64,000 nt of DNA from Utricularia gibba (GCA_002189035.1 CM007991.1:2356001-2420000), one strand, 5' to 3'. Counted from the stretch's first letter, positions 35,025 through 48,126 are shown. Notes: generated by a model from the sequence alone, not told the origin. Translations and numbers: made by a program.

Positions 35025-38000
35025 TCAGCAGCCACCTTGCAGAGGTTTAGATGATGCTTCTTGTATGTAGGCTAATGCCTCCTCCTCTGAGAGTTGCTTC
35101 CCTTGCACCAACCCTTGAATCAATGTATCAGAGTAATCTTTTGAAGGCGGATTCACCGGAACCCGGCCACAGATGAAGCTATCGATATCTGAGAGTGTGC
35201 ACCTGAGTGCAAATATTTACATAGGAATCATGGAGTAGAGAGTTCAGCAGTCTGCAGCATTAGATAGATGAGGGGCGGCTGAGATCTAACAAGGCACTTA
35301 CGTCATGGTGAGAACTGGCAAATCTTGTTCCTCCCCAAGTAAACAACGTTTCTGTACCAGCCACTCTGTACACGAGGAGGAGTACAACAACCAATGAATG
35401 TTGTAAGCATGCTCTGGGAAAAATGGGTGTTTACTGAGTCTCAGATGGTGTAGAACTGACCTTGAGTGATTCCACTGTGATTTGCTTTTCTGTCTGCAGA
35501 GTCTGCAATGCCGCAAGGTCGATGAGGGGGCTATCGAAGCTAGCAATATTCTCTTGAAGCAGGACATCGTTGAATTGTTCAAGCCTAAAGAAAAAAGAGA
35601 AGTTGCTTGTTTCTGATTGAAATGTGAGTCTTAGCAACGAAAAAAAGGAATAGTGAGCGCATACGTGATTTTGTACAGGCACATGATGGCTTTATCCTCT
35701 GCGTTAGCCGAGGGGTGAAGAAAAGCAACACCTCCAAGACCCCATGTTGCAGTCCTTTCACGAGCAAAGAACAAGCGATGAGGGAAAGTTTTCCACATGA
35801 TATCTTTAGGCATGCTCTTGTCCCTCGAACCTACAGATGACCTTTTCATCCCTATCATCTGGAATATACACGAGAAAGGTCTCAGGACAAGCGAATTCAT
35901 ATGGAATGCAGAATCAGAGATACTCTACCTGTCCACCTTCTATGTAACAGCGCAGCCTTGATGCATTCATATTCGACCCATAAGTTGCATACCAGACATT
36001 AACTTTTGAGAATTCTGAACGCCATGAACACAGAGCAGAATCTACTTCTGTGTCTGCAAACAATCAACAATGCATTCAAGAAGGTACTCCCCTAAATGCC
36101 CTTGTTCCTTGTTGTGGATTAAAAATCAAATCTCTTACTACCTTTAATTGCTCCAACGAGTTGAAGGCCTTCGAGAGGTCTCAAAACATCATCAATATTC
36201 TATAAAAAAATCGACCATTTTTAATCAGGGAATGAATACTTATTAAGTCAATGATTGACATACTTATTATTGATAGATAACATACATTTCATGACCTTGA
36301 CATGGTGAAAAATGAAAATAAGTAGATGATTGAGAATAGTTACATCAAACTGCCGTGATTCATCAATGAATTCCTCATCTGTCACACCAAGAGTTGGCCA
36401 ATATGAACTTAGTTCCCTACGCACCTAACAAATTTTGACAGTTGAAGAGGACCATTCAACTACTCAGAAGTGAAACGATTCAATTAACTATTACCTGGCG
36501 GATAACTCGCCATGTGGATTCAAGAGGATTGTTTCCCCTAGGCTTAACAAGAGGTATCTCCTCTAACAACACTTGCACACATGCTTCTACTGAAGCTGAG
36601 ATGGAGTCAAGATTGTATCCTCCTTCAAGGGCCATGACGATTTTTCCTCCAGAAAACTCCATCAACTATGGAAGGTAGAAGGATAATTTAATATGGTAAA
36701 CGCGGAGGAAAGCAAAGGAGAGAATATGAAAAAAAGACATCAGATAGCACACGATTTCATTAACTGATTCATTTTCTAACCTTCTGAAGCATAATGGAGT
36801 ACCCCAAAGGAGTGACTAGACAGCCTCCCAAAGGATCTCCTAGGGCTGATCAAGTTCAGACAACGAAAAATATTCATAAACCATCAGCTGTTTCTCAGTT
36901 AAGTATAATATTGCATTAACGAGGAACATATTTCACTAGGAGGGTTAAGGGATGTAACCATGCCAAATCTACTATGATGAATGAAGTCTGAGGGAAATGC
37001 TATTGACAACGGTATAATTCAAGTACAACAAGACATCCAATACTTGTAAAAAGTGCAAAGAGGGGAAGTCAAATAGAAACCACAAACCTGCATCAAAACC
37101 AGCTGAAATAAACACCATGTCAGGATTGAATTCCTTAGCAACAGGGAGTAATATGTGATCCCAAACCGCCAAATAGTCAGCATCTCCATGGCCAGGACCC
37201 TCCCAAGGGACATTAATATTATATCCAGCTCCCGAACCTTGTCCAGTCATTTCATATGAACCATCATCACCACCAGGATAGAAAGTCCCAAAGTCATGCC
37301 TAATGAAGGATAGAGATAATGGCATAAAAATCATAATATGACATCAAGACAATTATTTCACATATATGCCCGGAAAATTAAACAAAAAGTGGAAAATTTC
37401 TACTTCAAAGAATCATGATATTTCATATAGCTTAATTCAACCAGTAGACATTGAACTAAATAAAAGCATCAGCAATTGAGTACCTTCTACTAGATGCAAT
37501 GAACTGAAATGATACATGAGATACGGCTGTCATTGAAGACAATGCGAATAAATGAAAGGCATAGTTTACAGAAGCACAATTATTCCAAAATATATATTTC
37601 TGTTTTGTGATTACATCATCAGACTGGAATTGGAAATTCTCATACCTATGAACCGAGAAGAAAAGAACTTGAGGATCATTGTAGAACATCTTTTGTGTTC
37701 CATTTCCATGATGCACATCCCAGTCAACAATCAGTATCTTCTTGATTCCCAATTCTTGCTACAACACGTGAGATAGTAAAAGAGAATGCCAAATTGCCAT
37801 GTTTCCAGAACTAAGTGAATTACGAGAAAGTTACTCACTCTTTTGTTTAACAGATAACTAGTCGCAACAGCAACATTGTTATACAAGCAAAAGCCCATTG
37901 GTTGGGTTTCCTCAGCATGATGTCCAGGAGGGCGAACAATAGCAAAACAAGAATTAAGTTCACTTTTAGCAACCTTCTCCATGGCCTATTAGGAATTTGC

Positions 38001-38781
38001 ACAACAAAATCACCGGCTGACAAAAAACGGTACCTCAAAAATCCAATTATTCACTAGGAAAGCTGTCAAACAATTTAAAAGCAAGCATGGTCATCATAGA
38101 TAGACCATCGATTTCTTTTATCTGCTCAACAAAGAAGCACCAAACCTCTATAACTGAGCCAGCAGCAAGAGAGGCAGCCTCTGAAGAGCCTTCACTGAAA
38201 TAGATAGAGTTGAATCTTGCAGCAATTCGGTTTCTTTTTTTCTGTGGCATTGTGGAGCTAACAATATTCTTTATCAAATTAACATGATATTTCGAATGAA
38301 CCAAGCTTAGTTGACTATCCTCCGCATATCTAGCATCCAGGATAATACATCTGTAACCAAATATTTTAAATGAAATCAACAGTAACTTCATGATAACTCA
38401 TCATACCTATATTATAACTTTTTTACAATGCAGACCACACAGTCTCCACATTGGCCAGGCTAATAACATGGAATCATTCAGATACTGATGAAAATATGGA
38501 ACAAAGTATCCATATCAACCAAAGATGGTGTTTTTCCTTCCCAGCATAAGAAAACCATACGAGACCTATTAGCACGAGAGAAAAAAAAAATCCGACCTTT
38601 GAGTGAGCGCAGAAGAGTTAAGCCTATCCCAGATGGCCCTAATTCGATCAGGAGACTCTGGATGGTCCAAGTTGTCGACGTTCAAGTGCCCACACATCCT
38701 CTCATCATAGATCAGGCCAACGCGACGATCTCTTGTTCTACTTACGATGAATGAGCTCCCAGCACCCTCTTCCGACTCCAT
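35025..38781 (-). CDS. HDA5: Class II histone deacetylase HDA5-like
   Basis: Fourteen exons, from 38597-38781 to 35025-35202, add to 639 aa (Arabidopsis HDA5: about 660). Deacetylase motifs are complete: [56 protein letters not shown] and [10 protein letters not shown], so Zn2+ binding and the His pair are kept. The C-terminal half has the plant-specific gamma-glutamylcyclotransferase-like part ([46 protein letters not shown]). HDA5 acts with HDA6 in flowering control (family knowledge). In exon 13 the usual acceptor (TACAG, exon from 35365) breaks frame unless one base is added near 35335-35345. Using the AG two bases further keeps frame but replaces conserved GWYRNVVYL with WLVQKRCLL. Confidence 0.92.
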
Positions 38782-39296
38782 AACTTTCAAGGATTGGTTA
38801 ACGCAAAACAAGAAAGTACAGAAATAATGGGAACGACAATCGAACGAGACTCAATTATCGCACTATCAAGTATCTTCGTCAAAGAAAGCAGTTTGCAGCA
38901 GTAGTAGTAAAACCCATGATGTACATGTTCCGACTCGCTCCTTCGGACAATCAATCCATCTTGCAACCAACACCTCGATCGCGACCTGAAACAATTCATT
39001 AAATGGCCAGGATCCACAATAATGGACGCTGGGAGAGCATCTTCATTACGCGGTTCGCCTTGCGCACCTATTTCGAGGCTCGGAAGCCTTCCCTCCAAAA
39101 CCTCTACAATTATTTCCCTTAAACTTTTTTATTCTTTTTCAAAATTCAATCGCGGTAAATCCGTATATTGAAAAAATAACACACTACGCTGAGATTAGAA
39201 AGGGGGTTTAAAATAGATTTTAGGAGCAAGTATTGCCTTCTCCTGTGTTTGGATCCTGTGATCAGTTTTTACTGACACTCACTTCCTTGGTGCGCT
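38782..39296. other. Intergenic
   Basis: HDA5 promoter and ATXR2 3' flank. No coding signal. Confidence 0.5.
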
Positions 39297-40679
39297 TCAT
39301 TTTCTGTCCTCTAAGCATTTGGGACATTTACAATGGAAGCCATAGTCTGCAAGCAGTCTCTGTCTCTCATTGTAAGGAAGATCCTCATCTATGTAAGATA
39401 TTGTTATCTCTTCTCCAGCTGATATTGGTCTTGCAGCGATTATTGTTGCCTGGCCGTCGCGGTCCTCCTCTCGTTTAAAAGCTTTCGCATTAGGAACACA
39501 GGAGTGGTTCATGCAGCTCTGAAGAGGGAAGAATGCAGTGCCTTGGCAGGGGGCTGAGTAGGACTCATTTCCAAGAGCATCAAGCAAAGGTTCTGTGATC
39601 TTCTCAGCTTCTTCCCGTTCGGAGTGTGGAAGTTCATCAATGTACAGGAAATAGTCCTCCACGGGAGAAGCAACAACCAGATCAAGATTGTTCAGCTCAA
39701 ACATGCCAATTATATGACCATAGATGTCAAGAGAGAACAATGGTGCGCATTCGTCATCATATATGGCCTCCCTCAGAAGTTGCAGTGACTCACGAGCTAA
39801 CTCTTTTATTTCCATTCTGAACTGGGATTCCTCACATGGGTCGACATCTTCTGGCAGAGATATACAGTCCCACCACTTTTTCTTATATCCCATGGAAACT
39901 GGTTTCCATGCCTCAAGCAGCAGAGGAAATGTACCATCGTCCTGGAGAGTAGAATCCTTTTTCTCTCTCTGTTTCTCAATGTGAGATGCTTTCAATTCTC
40001 TGTATCGTAGAAGGATACAGGATATCAACTTAGCTGCAGGGATAAAGATGTCGTTTGTTTCGTTAGCGTGCTTCAGGAATTCCAAGAGTGCCTTTTTATC
40101 CTGCGACGATGATCCAGTACACAGTAGAGAATGAAAGGCATTCCAATCAGCTTCAGCACACAGTTCACTACAATAAAACGCCTCACGGCATCCACCAGGG
40201 CATGACACAACTGGTGGCAACGCAAATTTACTTGTAAAAGGCAGCTTCATGCTTCCATCCATTAAAGATTGGACTACATCACTAGGTATACGAGTTTTCG
40301 ATAAAGAACTATTGCACCCAGATTCATCGGACACAGAGGCATCTAACCCTTGCAAATACAACTTTCTTCCAATTTGAAGCTCTACCGAACCAATGAACTG
40401 AAAACAGAAGCTACACACCAGGCAGTCAAATTTATTAGAACAATGTTGGGCACCAACGAGCATTTTGTCCTTCAAAATAAGGTCACCCTCCTGAAAATTT
40501 ACCTTGCAATAAACCCCTTTCCCATGGGGAGCATCTAGTTTCACTTCTAGCCCAGGGCATCCCCTGTCACCCAAAAGAGCTTCGAAGTACACCCGGAGTT
40601 GAGGAAAAGTGGGAGCGCTCAAAAGAGCCGATATTTTCGGGGAAAACCCCACATCGGTTTCATTGACAGTCGCCACCAT
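39297..40679 (-). CDS. ATXR2: SET-domain protein ATXR2 (SMYD-like)
   Basis: An intronless 460-aa protein with SET-N (APHGKGVYCKVNFQEGDLIL), a long Cys-rich insert of MYND-like character (CLVCSFCF, SCPGGCREAFYCSELC) and SET-C (QSCMNHSCVPNAKAF, EEITISYIDEDLPYNERQ), then the post-SET cysteines FHCKCPKC. This order matches ATXR2 of Arabidopsis, an H3K36 methyltransferase that works with ARF7/ARF19 at LBD promoters during callus formation. The NHSC motif and Tyr of ISYID are present, so the enzyme should be active. Start ATG at 40679 (MVATVNETDVGF). The open frame continues upstream but has no earlier ATG. Flanked by HDA5 and a PHD gene, but there is no evidence of co-regulation. Confidence 0.95.
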   Translation of the reverse strand: MVATVNETDVGFSPKISALLSAPTFPQLRVYFEALLGDRGCPGLEVKLDAPHGKGVYCKVNFQEGDLILKDKMLVGAQHCSNKFDCLVCSFCFQFIGSVELQIGRKLYLQGLDASVSDESGCNSSLSKTRIPSDVVQSLMDGSMKLPFTSKFALPPVVSCPGGCREAFYCSELCAEADWNAFHSLLCTGSSSQDKKALLEFLKHANETNDIFIPAAKLISCILLRYRELKASHIEKQREKKDSTLQDDGTFPLLLEAWKPVSMGYKKKWWDCISLPEDVDPCEESQFRMEIKELARESLQLLREAIYDDECAPLFSLDIYGHIIGMFELNNLDLVVASPVEDYFLYIDELPHSEREEAEKITEPLLDALGNESYSAPCQGTAFFPLQSCMNHSCVPNAKAFKREEDRDGQATIIAARPISAGEEITISYIDEDLPYNERQRLLADYGFHCKCPKCLEDRK

Positions 40680-41143
40680 TTTCGACTCTGCCTTACAAAC
40701 TGCAGCAACGGAACTCAGCAGCAAAACGGCAGAGATCAATCGAAATCGAAATCCGACAAGAGAACTTCCCGTGTTAGAAGCACTATGCCCAGGAACTGGA
40801 AAACTGGAGGCGGAAACCCAAGCATTCTTCTTTGTTATATTGGGCTAATAGCCTGCCTAATGGGCTTCTATCATTTACTCTTCTTCTTAATACTTTATTA
40901 TTTAGTTATTTTTTGAAATGGTGGCGGCGGCCGGCCGGCCGGCCAAATCTGAGCGGCTCTTGGAACTTGAATTCCAACTTTCAAGTTTGAAAATCCAAGC
41001 TTGAACTGCAGAGAACAAAGTTCTATCTGTCATCAGCTGTGTTCATCTCAGAAGTGTAAAGCTATCTGCACAGACATCTACTGTGCCAGCTAGACTCGTG
41101 GGCCATATAACGCCGTCCAGCAGAGGCCATTCTCATCCTGTCT
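40680..41143. other. Intergenic, ATXR2 promoter
   Basis: Two site II-like TGGGCT motifs lie near 40845 and 40861, and a perfect GGCCGGCC palindrome series at about 40927-40945. No coding signal. Confidence 0.5.
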
Positions 41144-43532
41144 TCACCGTGAGCTGCGGCACCGGCCGCCGGTGTCTTGTTTCAGGGGATTAAAGACTCC
41201 CCACAGGTAGTACCTTCCCTTCCAGCCTGAGAAAAGTGAGTAAATCATGCTTTTATTCCATATTCTTAAACTATCATGCGAACACAAGTAGCAAAACTCA
41301 CGTTGGCACTTGGTGTCCAGCAGCTTTGATGTGAAGACAAAAAGTTCGATGTCATCAACCTGCTTCCTCAATGCGTACATTTTTGAAGAGATGAACTCTA
41401 CCAAGGAGGCATACCACCCATCCCAACTGTGAGGTAGACAAGTAAGAAAGTGAAAAGCATATGCATTTGTGAATGAAAATAAGTGTTTCGATTCAGAAAT
41501 CAGAGCCACCTCGATTCTCCCGGGAAGAAAAAGAGAGCAATGTCCCTTTCATCAGGTGTAGAGTCTTTGAACAACTGATCCCAACATTGCTGGGATGGAA
41601 CAGCTTGGAAGCATAGCCATTCAGGCATCTTCTTGGGGAACTCGTAGATGATTCGAAGAACTTGAGAAGGTGGATGAGCTTTAAGATGGTGATGCACTTT
41701 GCAGTTTCCATATTCAAATCGCAAAGAGATGTTTCCTCTGATAAAATGACGGAGCACCAGAAATCGGTGAAGATGAAAGAATGTCACTTCGATTAAAAAA
41801 GGCAAGGTTTATAATAGAAACTTACATCCAAAAAGTCCTCGAGGCAGGAGTGCATCCTTCATTCTTGACATGGGAAGTCCCAGGTCTGCAAGCTCGATCT
41901 CTATGTGACAGAAGCTCTGGGATTAACTTCTTTTGAGGAGTTATAGCTCTTGAAGCTTCCTTCTTAGGTGCTTCCCTGCGCGTTGGGGCTTGAACAAGAC
42001 TTGTGCTGGGCAGTGATATTCGAATACCTGTTCAGGCACCAATCGATTTTCAAATGGCAACCAATTACAAATGAGACACATAGATCAATCAACCTCAATC
42101 ACACCCATGTAAATGTACTAGTGAAGTTATAAACATCACCCTAAACTAGTGACAAGAACTCCACAAAACCTAGAAGAAGATATCGAATACTTGGACTAGT
42201 TCCGTAAGATTTTCCAAAAACATCAAAAAGCTTAGATCTACTGTCTCTAACTGAGCATTGAGTTTGATACTTTGTTGAGATTGCATCTCCGCAGTTCGAG
42301 TTAAACACGTCTTCTTACCATGATGGGTTTTAGAGAAGGATTTTTTTCCCCTAGATTCAAGGGCACGAACTTCATTTAAACCTAGACTCACTGTCTTGCC
42401 ACCATCAGGAAAAATCTCCTTAGCCACCTTACATTTCCGTGATTTTCTCTTCATCCTTCTACTACTCGCAGGCATTCCACTGTCATTTTTTTCTGCCACA
42501 GGGTTGACTGATATTGACTGTCCTGCATCCTCACTCGGCTTCGATACCAACTTTCTTGCTTGATTGCTGGATGCACAACCTTCACAAATCCATTTACCAA
42601 CAACCTTCTTTTGGTATTCTTTCATGCAGTAACTAGCCTTAGCAACGGGCATAATTAATTTAAACATCAAAACAAGGAAAGTACAAAATTTCAGGAATCA
42701 ATAGCAATGAATTGTACCAGGGAAAGTAACTCTACTTTCCAACAATCACTACGCCAGTTGCAAATGACAGCACATGGAAATACAGAACAACAAATACTCA
42801 ACAAATTGGGAAAAGGAGAACTCAGGGAGCTTACTTGTGTGCTCTGCTTATTTTACACTGATAGCAGGTAATGAGTGCACCCAAGCGAGCTACGTCACCA
42901 CAGATCTCGCAAGGTCGTTCCTGCCGGCAAAACGTTAGTTCCAATTCTTGCACACCAAAAAGTTTTGTTTGGTCTTAAAGCTTCAAAAGAGAAAAATGCA
43001 AATGTGTGTTGAGTTTCTTGTTAATGACCCAGGGGAGTTGGAAATGATTCATCACAGGCATTGAAGATGAAAACCTGAACCACGGGAAGTGATTTCGGTA
43101 TACGTTAGCAGGGTAATACCGAGAGATTTCGACATGAATTTCGAAAATAGACCTTCAGTAACTACAAAGAAATATTGCATGCGCAAGAAAGCAGCGAAAT
43201 CACGGATCTCGCTATTGTATTGAAACAACAACAAAAGCATATTGTCCATAGTTGAATAAAAAGAACATCAGCATTCTTTCAAATCCAAAGCGTAACATGA
43301 AACCAAACAAGAGAACAGCACGTAAACGCCCAAGAAAACAACCGCCATTTTCTGAGCGTTTGGGTAGAAAAACAGAAAGTACCATTTGTTCAGATTTCAG
43401 CGCCGGCCCGTTGCCACAACCATTAACTCGATGAGAACTTCACGTATCCCCACAATCACGTACACGGTCGGCGCTACATGAAAGCGAGAAGAGAAGAATC
43501 GGGAAGGAGGGAAAGAAGCAAGTTCGAACCAT
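41144..43532 (-). CDS. PHD-finger protein with AIPP2/PAIPP2-type C-terminal module
   Basis: Seven exons: 43530-43532 (ATG only), 42835-42920, 42319-42632, 41826-42027, 41510-41737, 41302-41426 and 41144-41226. All phases agree, for 346 aa. The PHD finger runs CEICG...CYQC...HNYC...WICEGC (residues 5-50). A basic linker follows (RRMKRKSRKCKVAKE). The C-terminal module includes KVHHHLKAHPPSQVLRIIYE, DERDIALFFFPGESR and GRYYLWGVFNP. The same PHD-plus-module layout is found in AIPP2/PAIPP2, which read H3K27me3 with BAH proteins and repress flowering genes. This is a short member, so paralogy is uncertain. The first exon is inferred from frame arithmetic and the CGGCAG acceptor. Confidence 0.8.
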
Positions 43533-43744
43533 CTAATGGCGGTATCAACGAAGTAGCCCTGAAACTTTCTTTACTGTGAAAGACGCTACTTCTGCAGCAC
43601 GCTCCGTAAGTTGGTTCTTGTAGTCGAAGAAGGCTTCTCAGGACAATTTTGTAATAAAATAATCTAAATTAATTGTGATATTTTTAGTCTCGAAAATGGG
43701 CTTGAATACTATTTTTAGAAACCCTCTGAAAAAATGGGAAATGT

Positions 43745-43795
43745 ACTAAGCTGGGCCTTGACGCTTGGGCTTCATCGGACTGATTGGGCCCAAGA
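43745..43795. promoter_or_regulatory. Site II cluster in divergent PHD/PPR promoter
   Basis: TGGGCC at 43752, TGGGCT at 43766 and TGGGCC at 43785 lie within 40 bp in the 540-bp gap between the PHD gene (minus) and the At1g71490-like PPR (plus). Site II elements bind TCP factors and are frequent in promoters of organelle-biogenesis genes, so they more likely serve the PPR gene. Confidence 0.65.
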
Positions 43796-44072
43796 ACTGG
43801 ATGTTTCTTCTTCTTCTTCGATTTTACGAGACAAAAACCAGTCGTTTGGTTCTGTTACCTCCGATTTTGCACACTTCAGACAATTTGTGGGATTTTTTTT
43901 TGTTTCGATTTAAGTTGCAGCGGATTTGTTCCCCTACCCAACTTCGAAATTCATTACCAAGGTGCCCCAGGTCTTTTATTGAGGAACTTCACTTGTCTTT
44001 TCAGACACTGGTACTGACTTACGAATGGAATTCTGCACTCAATTTTACGAAGTATCCTAAAGTTGGCAGTGC

Positions 44073-46267
44073 ATGCCTTCTAGGATGCTAAAATGCATTC
44101 CTGTTTGTCAGTATGAACGGCTGTTACCTCTAAAATGGCGAAATGTGAGAACACAATTGGAAAATCAGAAGAAAGGTAGGGAGGCATCATTTGACAGCCA
44201 GCTGAGGTACACAGGCTTTCTTGCGGATACTGATGGGGGCGTTAATAGCCTTCTAACAACCTTGCAAGATAGTGCCACCCGTGGTCATTTATCCCGTGCC
44301 ATGGGGATATTTTCTCTCATTCAAGGCCATGCGCTCGCTTCCCCTTCTTCCCATTTTCTTTGGATGCATTGTCGGTTCTTTTGGTGGCATTTACCAAATT
44401 CAAGCTGCTTCTAGAAGGTAAACAGCTACATGCTCAAGCTATTACCTCTGGTTTTGATAAAAATTATGCCTTTGTGCCAAAGCTTGTTTCTTTCTACAGA
44501 GCACTTGACTTGCTTGATGATGCTTATTTGATAACTTCCAGTTCAAATGTCTTGCATCCTTTCACTTGGAATAGCCTCATTTCATCGTATGTAAGTAAAG
44601 GGTGCTTTCAGGAAGCTATCTTTGCCTATGAACAGATGTGTAATAAGGGAATAACGCCCGATCAATTCACCTATCCATCCGTTATCAAGGCTTGTGCATT
44701 GCAGTTGAATATTGATTATGGAAGAGAAGTTCACAAATCAGTTAATGCTTCCTCTTTGAACTCCAACTTGTTTGTGCAGAATGCTTTGATCTCTATGTAT
44801 GGGAAATTTGGTGACCTTGCTACTGCACGCAGCATATTTGACAGAATTCCAGTCAAGGATGATGTTTCATGTAACTCAATGATATTTGGGTATATCTCCA
44901 TGGGTAAGTTGTCTGAGGCTTCAGAGCTTTCTGAGACCATGCGGGAAGCTGGTTTTGAATTTAATATTTTGACCTGGAACATGATTGTTGGAGGTTTCTT
45001 GAAGGCAGGTGACTTTGAGGGGGCTCTTGAATTGATACGCAAGATGAGAATAAGATGCAAATTTTTAGATCCAGTTTCAGTTGTTGATGGCTTAAAGGCA
45101 TGTTCTGAGATGAGTGCTCTGAAACTTGGGAAAGAACTTCATGGCTTTGCAGTTCGAAATTTACTCTTAGATCACAACACTATACAAAACTCGCTAATTA
45201 CACTGTACTGTCGATGCCAAGATTTCAAACATGCTCGTATGGTGTTCACGTTAATTGAGGAGAAGACCATCATTTCCTGGAACTCAATTGTGTCTGGGTT
45301 TGCTCAGTGGGACTGTCTGGAAGATGCTACGTTTCTCTTCAGAAATCTCTTTCCTGCTGGTTATAAACCTAACGTTGCCACACTTGCTAGCATTCTCCCT
45401 GTTTGTGCTCGTTTCTCAAACTTGCGGTATGGGAAGGAGCTCCACTGTTATATTCTTCGAGATGAAGAACTTGCCACTCATTTGCGTCTTTGGAATGCAC
45501 TTATTGAGGTATACGCAAGATCAGGCAGGGTAACTATGGCAAGAAGGCTGTTCGATTTGCTGGAAAAGAAAGATGTCATAACGTACACTTCTATGATAAC
45601 TGGATATGGTCTACAGGGGAATGGTAAAATTGCGGTTCAGCTTTTTAAAAAAATGGAAAAATCCCACATAGAACCAGATGCTGTTGCAATGGTTGCTGTC
45701 TTATCAGCATGCAGTCATTCAGGCCTTGTAAGTCATGGCCAGCATTTCTTTCGAACCATGCAACATATTTATGGTTTAACTCCGAACTTGGATCATTTTT
45801 CTTGCATGGCTGATCTTTACGGAAGAGCCAGCTTACTGCACAAAGCTAAAGACATTATTTTGAGAATGCCTTACGAGCCAACTGCAGAAATGTGGGCAAC
45901 CCTTATTGGAGCGTGTTCTGTCCATGGAAACACAGAAATTGGGGAATGGGCAGCTGACAGACTACTGGAGATGAAGTCTCAGCAACCAGGTCACTATGCT
46001 CTTATTGCAAACATGTATGCTGCTGCTGGTTTTTGGAGAAAACTTGCCCAAGTAAGGACATTAATGAGGGACATGGGCGTTGTAAAAGACCCTGGGTGTG
46101 CTTGGGTTGATCTTGGAGCTGGTTTCTCTCAATTCACAGCCGAAGATACATCCAACAGTCAGGTGGAAGAAATATATAGTTTGCTGGTAGGACTGGGTAA
46201 ACATATGAAAGACATCATCACTTTAGACCTTGAGTATTCTCTAACCGAGGAAGGACTTCTTCCATGA
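44073..46267 (+). CDS. PLS-class PPR protein, At1g71490-like, with one apparent missing base
   Basis: From 44360 on, an uninterrupted frame codes PLS-type repeats (FTYPSVIKACALQLNIDYGR, ISWNSIVSGFAQWDCLEDAT) and an E-type end (DPGCAWVDLGAGFSQF), collinear with Arabidopsis At1g71490. Homology extends upstream, but codons 44073-44350 (RGHLSRAMGIFSLIQGHALA) lie in another frame. One base added in CCCATTTTC at about 44351-44358 joins the two, and total length (2195 = 3n+2) agrees. The N-terminal stretch MPSRMLKCIPVCQYERLLPL is a likely organelle presequence. It should act in organelle RNA editing or processing. Read literally, translation from 44073 would stop at 44412. Confidence 0.87.
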
Positions 46268-47317
46268 GATTGGAAAATTTGGCAGGTGCCTAATCATGCA
46301 GTAAAACAAATTTCTTGAATATAAATAGGTGCTACGCAAAGTCAATGCTAACCAACAAAAGATTGTACTCTGCCCATTCTTGATTGATGAAAAGAGGGGT
46401 AAACATCCACTGTCATTCCATCAGTTGACATCATTCAACGGCATCAAGTGCCTTCTTTATGTTCTCACAATGGCAGGGCAAATTGAGAAATGCACCAGCA
46501 AGTGTAGCCTGAAGGTTGAAGAAATGTTCATGTTATCCAATCTTACTGCTTCAAGTAAATTTCAGACGCTACATTTCAGGTAAGAAATATTTATAAAAAG
46601 GGAGATCTGAAGTTCTATTATGAAGGTTCATGCTCGTCCAATATTTTAAGAAGTCCAGATTTGCTTTCCTTTATAGGCTCCTTGTTTTTATATGAATCAC
46701 CATAAAATACATATTATGTTCACACTCTTGAGAACCCCTTTTCATACTCCTGGTACTTGATTTACCTTTTCCTTGTATCCATGGATGCAGTACCTCACAA
46801 GTTAACTTTCATGATTGTAGGGCGACTGACAATGCAATACCGACTCGTAGTGGTTTGTGGAGGAATCACTATCAATGTGGCAAATCATGTAGGGGGCTGA
46901 GCTACAACACTTAGGATGTGAGCTATATCTTCTTCGGATGTTCGATGGCACGAAGAGTGTACCATTAACGGGTTATGATCGGTTTTAGACAGCTTGAATA
47001 ATCTTGATTCTATTCAAACGGTGCTAGGGATAATTAGTCATGTATAGTTGCATTGATGTTTTGATTAGAAGTTGTCTTTAGATGTGATCCTTGGCCGCAG
47101 CCTCCGTAAGTTTTCTCACCTTCCTCGACACATCCATTTTTCAGCGCACTATTTAAATGGAAAACTTGACGGTCAATTGTACAGTTGGAGTTTCACCTGC
47201 TGTGGCTTTCATAAAGCTGAATGTGAAGTTGAAGATTATTTCGGCATGTTGAGTTTTCTTTTGAAGGTTCTTACAACTGATGACCGGGAACATGGGATCC
47301 TGATGTGCTGATTCATG
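46268..47317. other. Convergent 3' regions
   Basis: PPR 3' flank and BSD2 3' flank. Open frames at 46329-46583 and 47072-47311 have no family signal. Confidence 0.5.
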
Positions 47318-48126
47318 CTACTCATCTTGAGTGCTCAAGAAACCACCAATAAATCCAGCGCCATTGCAGTTACCACACAGAATCTCCTTCTTCCCCCTGC
47401 AGTGCCAAAAATAAGAACAAGAACTAAAGGAGGAACCTTAGCTAATGAGCAGCTTAAAACACCTGCAAAGCCAACACAAGCCTCCGGCTTTGAACTGCCC
47501 ATTGAAGTGATCCACTGAATTGACTCCAGTGCCACCACATTGTGTGCATTTTTTGCAACCTAAAATGCCCATGATAGAAAGAACGAATCAAGTAAAAATT
47601 CAAACTTGGACGGATTGCTAATCAAAAACATGAATGAAGATCATCCAGTTGACGAGTCTGCACGCCATACACGTATAGGTAACCAAGGGAAGTGAAAGCA
47701 CTTGGCTTTAGTCAAGTTGCAGAACGCATAAAGAGGTAAACACTTACCATTCCCCTCACAATCGGTACAAAGAATGCTATTTCGCTTGGTGTTTGAGTCG
47801 CTCACAGTTGCCTACAAGTAAGGTGATTCTGAAGAACTCAAATAGAGCCCACAAGGAGAAATACGCTGTCAAGCTTGCATTACCGACAGACCCACAACCA
47901 AGAAATCAAGTTCATGAGGAAAGGGCTCTGCCAACACTTTCAATGCATAATCCTGAAGCAGAACTCAAGAGAATTCAGCCCTAATTCTAGTTTTACGAGT
48001 CACGGAAATAACCTTTATGGGTTCAAATGCAGCACTTCTGGAGTTCCAGGCAGAATTCCAATTCGGTTTCCCGGTATTGCAGCTTCCGACGGAAAGAGCT
48101 GTGAAAAAGCACATCATCAACTTCAT
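47318..48126 (-). CDS. BSD2: BSD2-like Rubisco assembly chaperone
   Basis: Exons 48013-48126, 47748-47811, 47463-47559 and 47318-47396 give 117 aa. The four DnaJ-type zinc motifs are in order: CTDCEGNG, CTQCGGTG, CWLCRGKK and CGNCNGAG, with the BSD2 hallmark VNSVDHFNGQFKAGGLCWLC. BSD2 is a chloroplast stromal protein that stabilises Rubisco large-subunit dimers before small subunits bind. The N terminus (MKLMMCFFTALSVGSCNTGK) is short for a transit peptide but rich in hydroxylated residues. An in-frame stop lies just upstream of the chosen ATG. The linker between motifs one and two reads CKK, where I recall AVV in relatives, adding an extra cysteine. Confidence 0.93.
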
